NCBI GenBank assembly: GCA_047625765.1
Contig: JBLHRE010000122.1
Span: 1 to 5,547 of the forward strand
From: JBLHRE01 sp047625765
GTDB lineage: Bacteria; Bacteroidota; Bacteroidia; Flavobacteriales; JBLHRE01
Length of the DNA: 5,547 nt
Reading direction: 5' to 3'
Shown in pieces: positions 5,104 through 5,547 of the stretch. Each line of letters starts with the position of its first letter. Position 1 is the first letter of the stretch. Both the position numbers and the translations under genes were made by a program. A model generated the notes under the pieces. It worked only from the letters and a program-made list of their open reading frames with translations. It was not told the DNA's origin and ran no database searches.

Positions 5104-5547
5104 TTTTATTGAGTTCCGACAAGGAAATTTTGGGAGGTCTCGAACGCATCAATTTTGATGCTCAATTTGATTTTTTAAATCTGAAATCTGAATTGGAAAA
5201 TTCTACAGATAGATCCATTCATTTGGTTTGTGAAGAGGTAGAAGAGGCGTGGAATAAGATTGCCCATAATTTTGAAATTATAGAGGCTGCTGGTGGGATG
5301 GTGTACAATGCCAAAAAGGAATTACTGGTAATTTTTAGGTTAGGGAAATGGGATTTGCCAAAAGGGAAACGCGAAGAAGGAGAAACCATCGAGGAGTCGG
5401 CTATAAGAGAAGTTGAGGAGGAATGTGGGATTTCGAAATTGAAAATTCTTAGACCACTGCCAGATACCTACCACACCTATAACCTGAAAGGAAGGTCACT
5501 ATTAAAGCGGACGTACTGGTTCGAAATGGAATGTACCGATGATGCTG
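5073..5547 (+). CDS. Nudix hydrolase, 3' end outside the window
   Basis: A pyrophosphohydrolase of the Nudix superfamily that hydrolyses a nucleoside-diphosphate-linked substrate; the substrate cannot be told from sequence. In 158 visible codons the first 70 residues are a divergent N-terminal region, then comes EAAGGMVYN (71-79), KWDLPKGKREEGE (92-104) and the full Nudix box, G98-x5-E104-x7-R112-E-V-E-E-E-C-G-I120, with all metal-binding glutamates present (codons at 5364-5432). The later Y-H-T-Y and Y-W-F-E segments fit the end of the fold. The start is taken as MYKVFINDNPI (5073). An in-frame ATG at 5064-5066 would add MAQ and overlap the pyrE start codon; MYKVF resembles the relatives I recall, so I prefer it. 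The gene is divergent from pyrE. The C-terminus lies beyond base 5547. Confidence 0.92.
   Translation, partial: MYKVFINDNPILLSSDKEILGGLERINFDAQFDFLNLKSELENSTDRSIHLVCEEVEEAWNKIAHNFEIIEAAGGMVYNAKKELLVIFRLGKWDLPKGKREEGETIEESAIREVEEECGISKLKILRPLPDTYHTYNLKGRSLLKRTYWFEMECTDDA

Noticed and set aside
5066..5152. A 29-codon N-terminal extension of pyrE up to a TTG
   Set aside because: The extra residues have no PyrE similarity, normal family length is reached from the ATG at 5065, and the extension is antisense to the Nudix gene.

Overview
This window looks like ordinary chromosomal DNA of a Bacteroidota bacterium, most likely a member of the Flavobacteriia. The grounds are the AT-rich composition, the protein versions encoded (for example the FtsH with a GAAWYLPDERQ segment), mostly absent Shine-Dalgarno sequences, and near matches to the Bacteroidota promoter element TAnnTTTG. 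The gene order is also one I recall from flavobacterial genomes. No mobile element, CRISPR array, rRNA or tRNA was seen, and I see no sign of horizontal transfer. Coding density is close to 100%. The longest non-coding gap is the 64 bp between rsfS and birA.

Left part (1-2797, minus strand): a three-gene run reads right to left as rsfS (ribosomal silencing factor), ftsH (membrane AAA+ zinc protease) and the first 53 codons of a LUD-domain protein that leaves the window at base 1. Gaps are 21 bp and 12 bp, so this is almost certainly one operon. A TATTTTTG element upstream of rsfS is the best candidate promoter. FtsH has an unusual long acidic C-terminal tail whose end is built from four 27-bp tandem repeats.

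Middle (2862-3605, plus strand): a stand-alone biotin protein ligase (birA) without a DNA-binding domain, transcribed divergently from rsfS. It ends in TTATAA, whose palindrome also supplies the stop codon of the converging gene.

Right part (3600-5065, minus strand): a very compact cluster, pyrE (orotate phosphoribosyltransferase), then a small SRPBCC-fold protein, then a small GreA/GreB-like protein. The junctions are 0 bp and a 1-nt TAATG overlap. From 5073 on the plus strand a Nudix hydrolase begins and runs off the right edge. Its start codon lies only 7 bp from that of pyrE, so the two divergent genes have no real intergenic region and their promoters must lie inside each other's coding or start regions.

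Functionally this is a housekeeping neighbourhood: translation shut-off (RsfS), membrane protein quality control (FtsH), cofactor attachment (BirA), pyrimidine synthesis (PyrE), nucleotide hydrolysis (Nudix) and a possible RNA-polymerase secondary-channel factor (Gre-like). I found no convincing new multi-gene system. The most interesting points are the FtsH tail repeats, the Gre-like protein with an intact acidic-tip motif, and the very tight pyrE/Nudix divergent junction.
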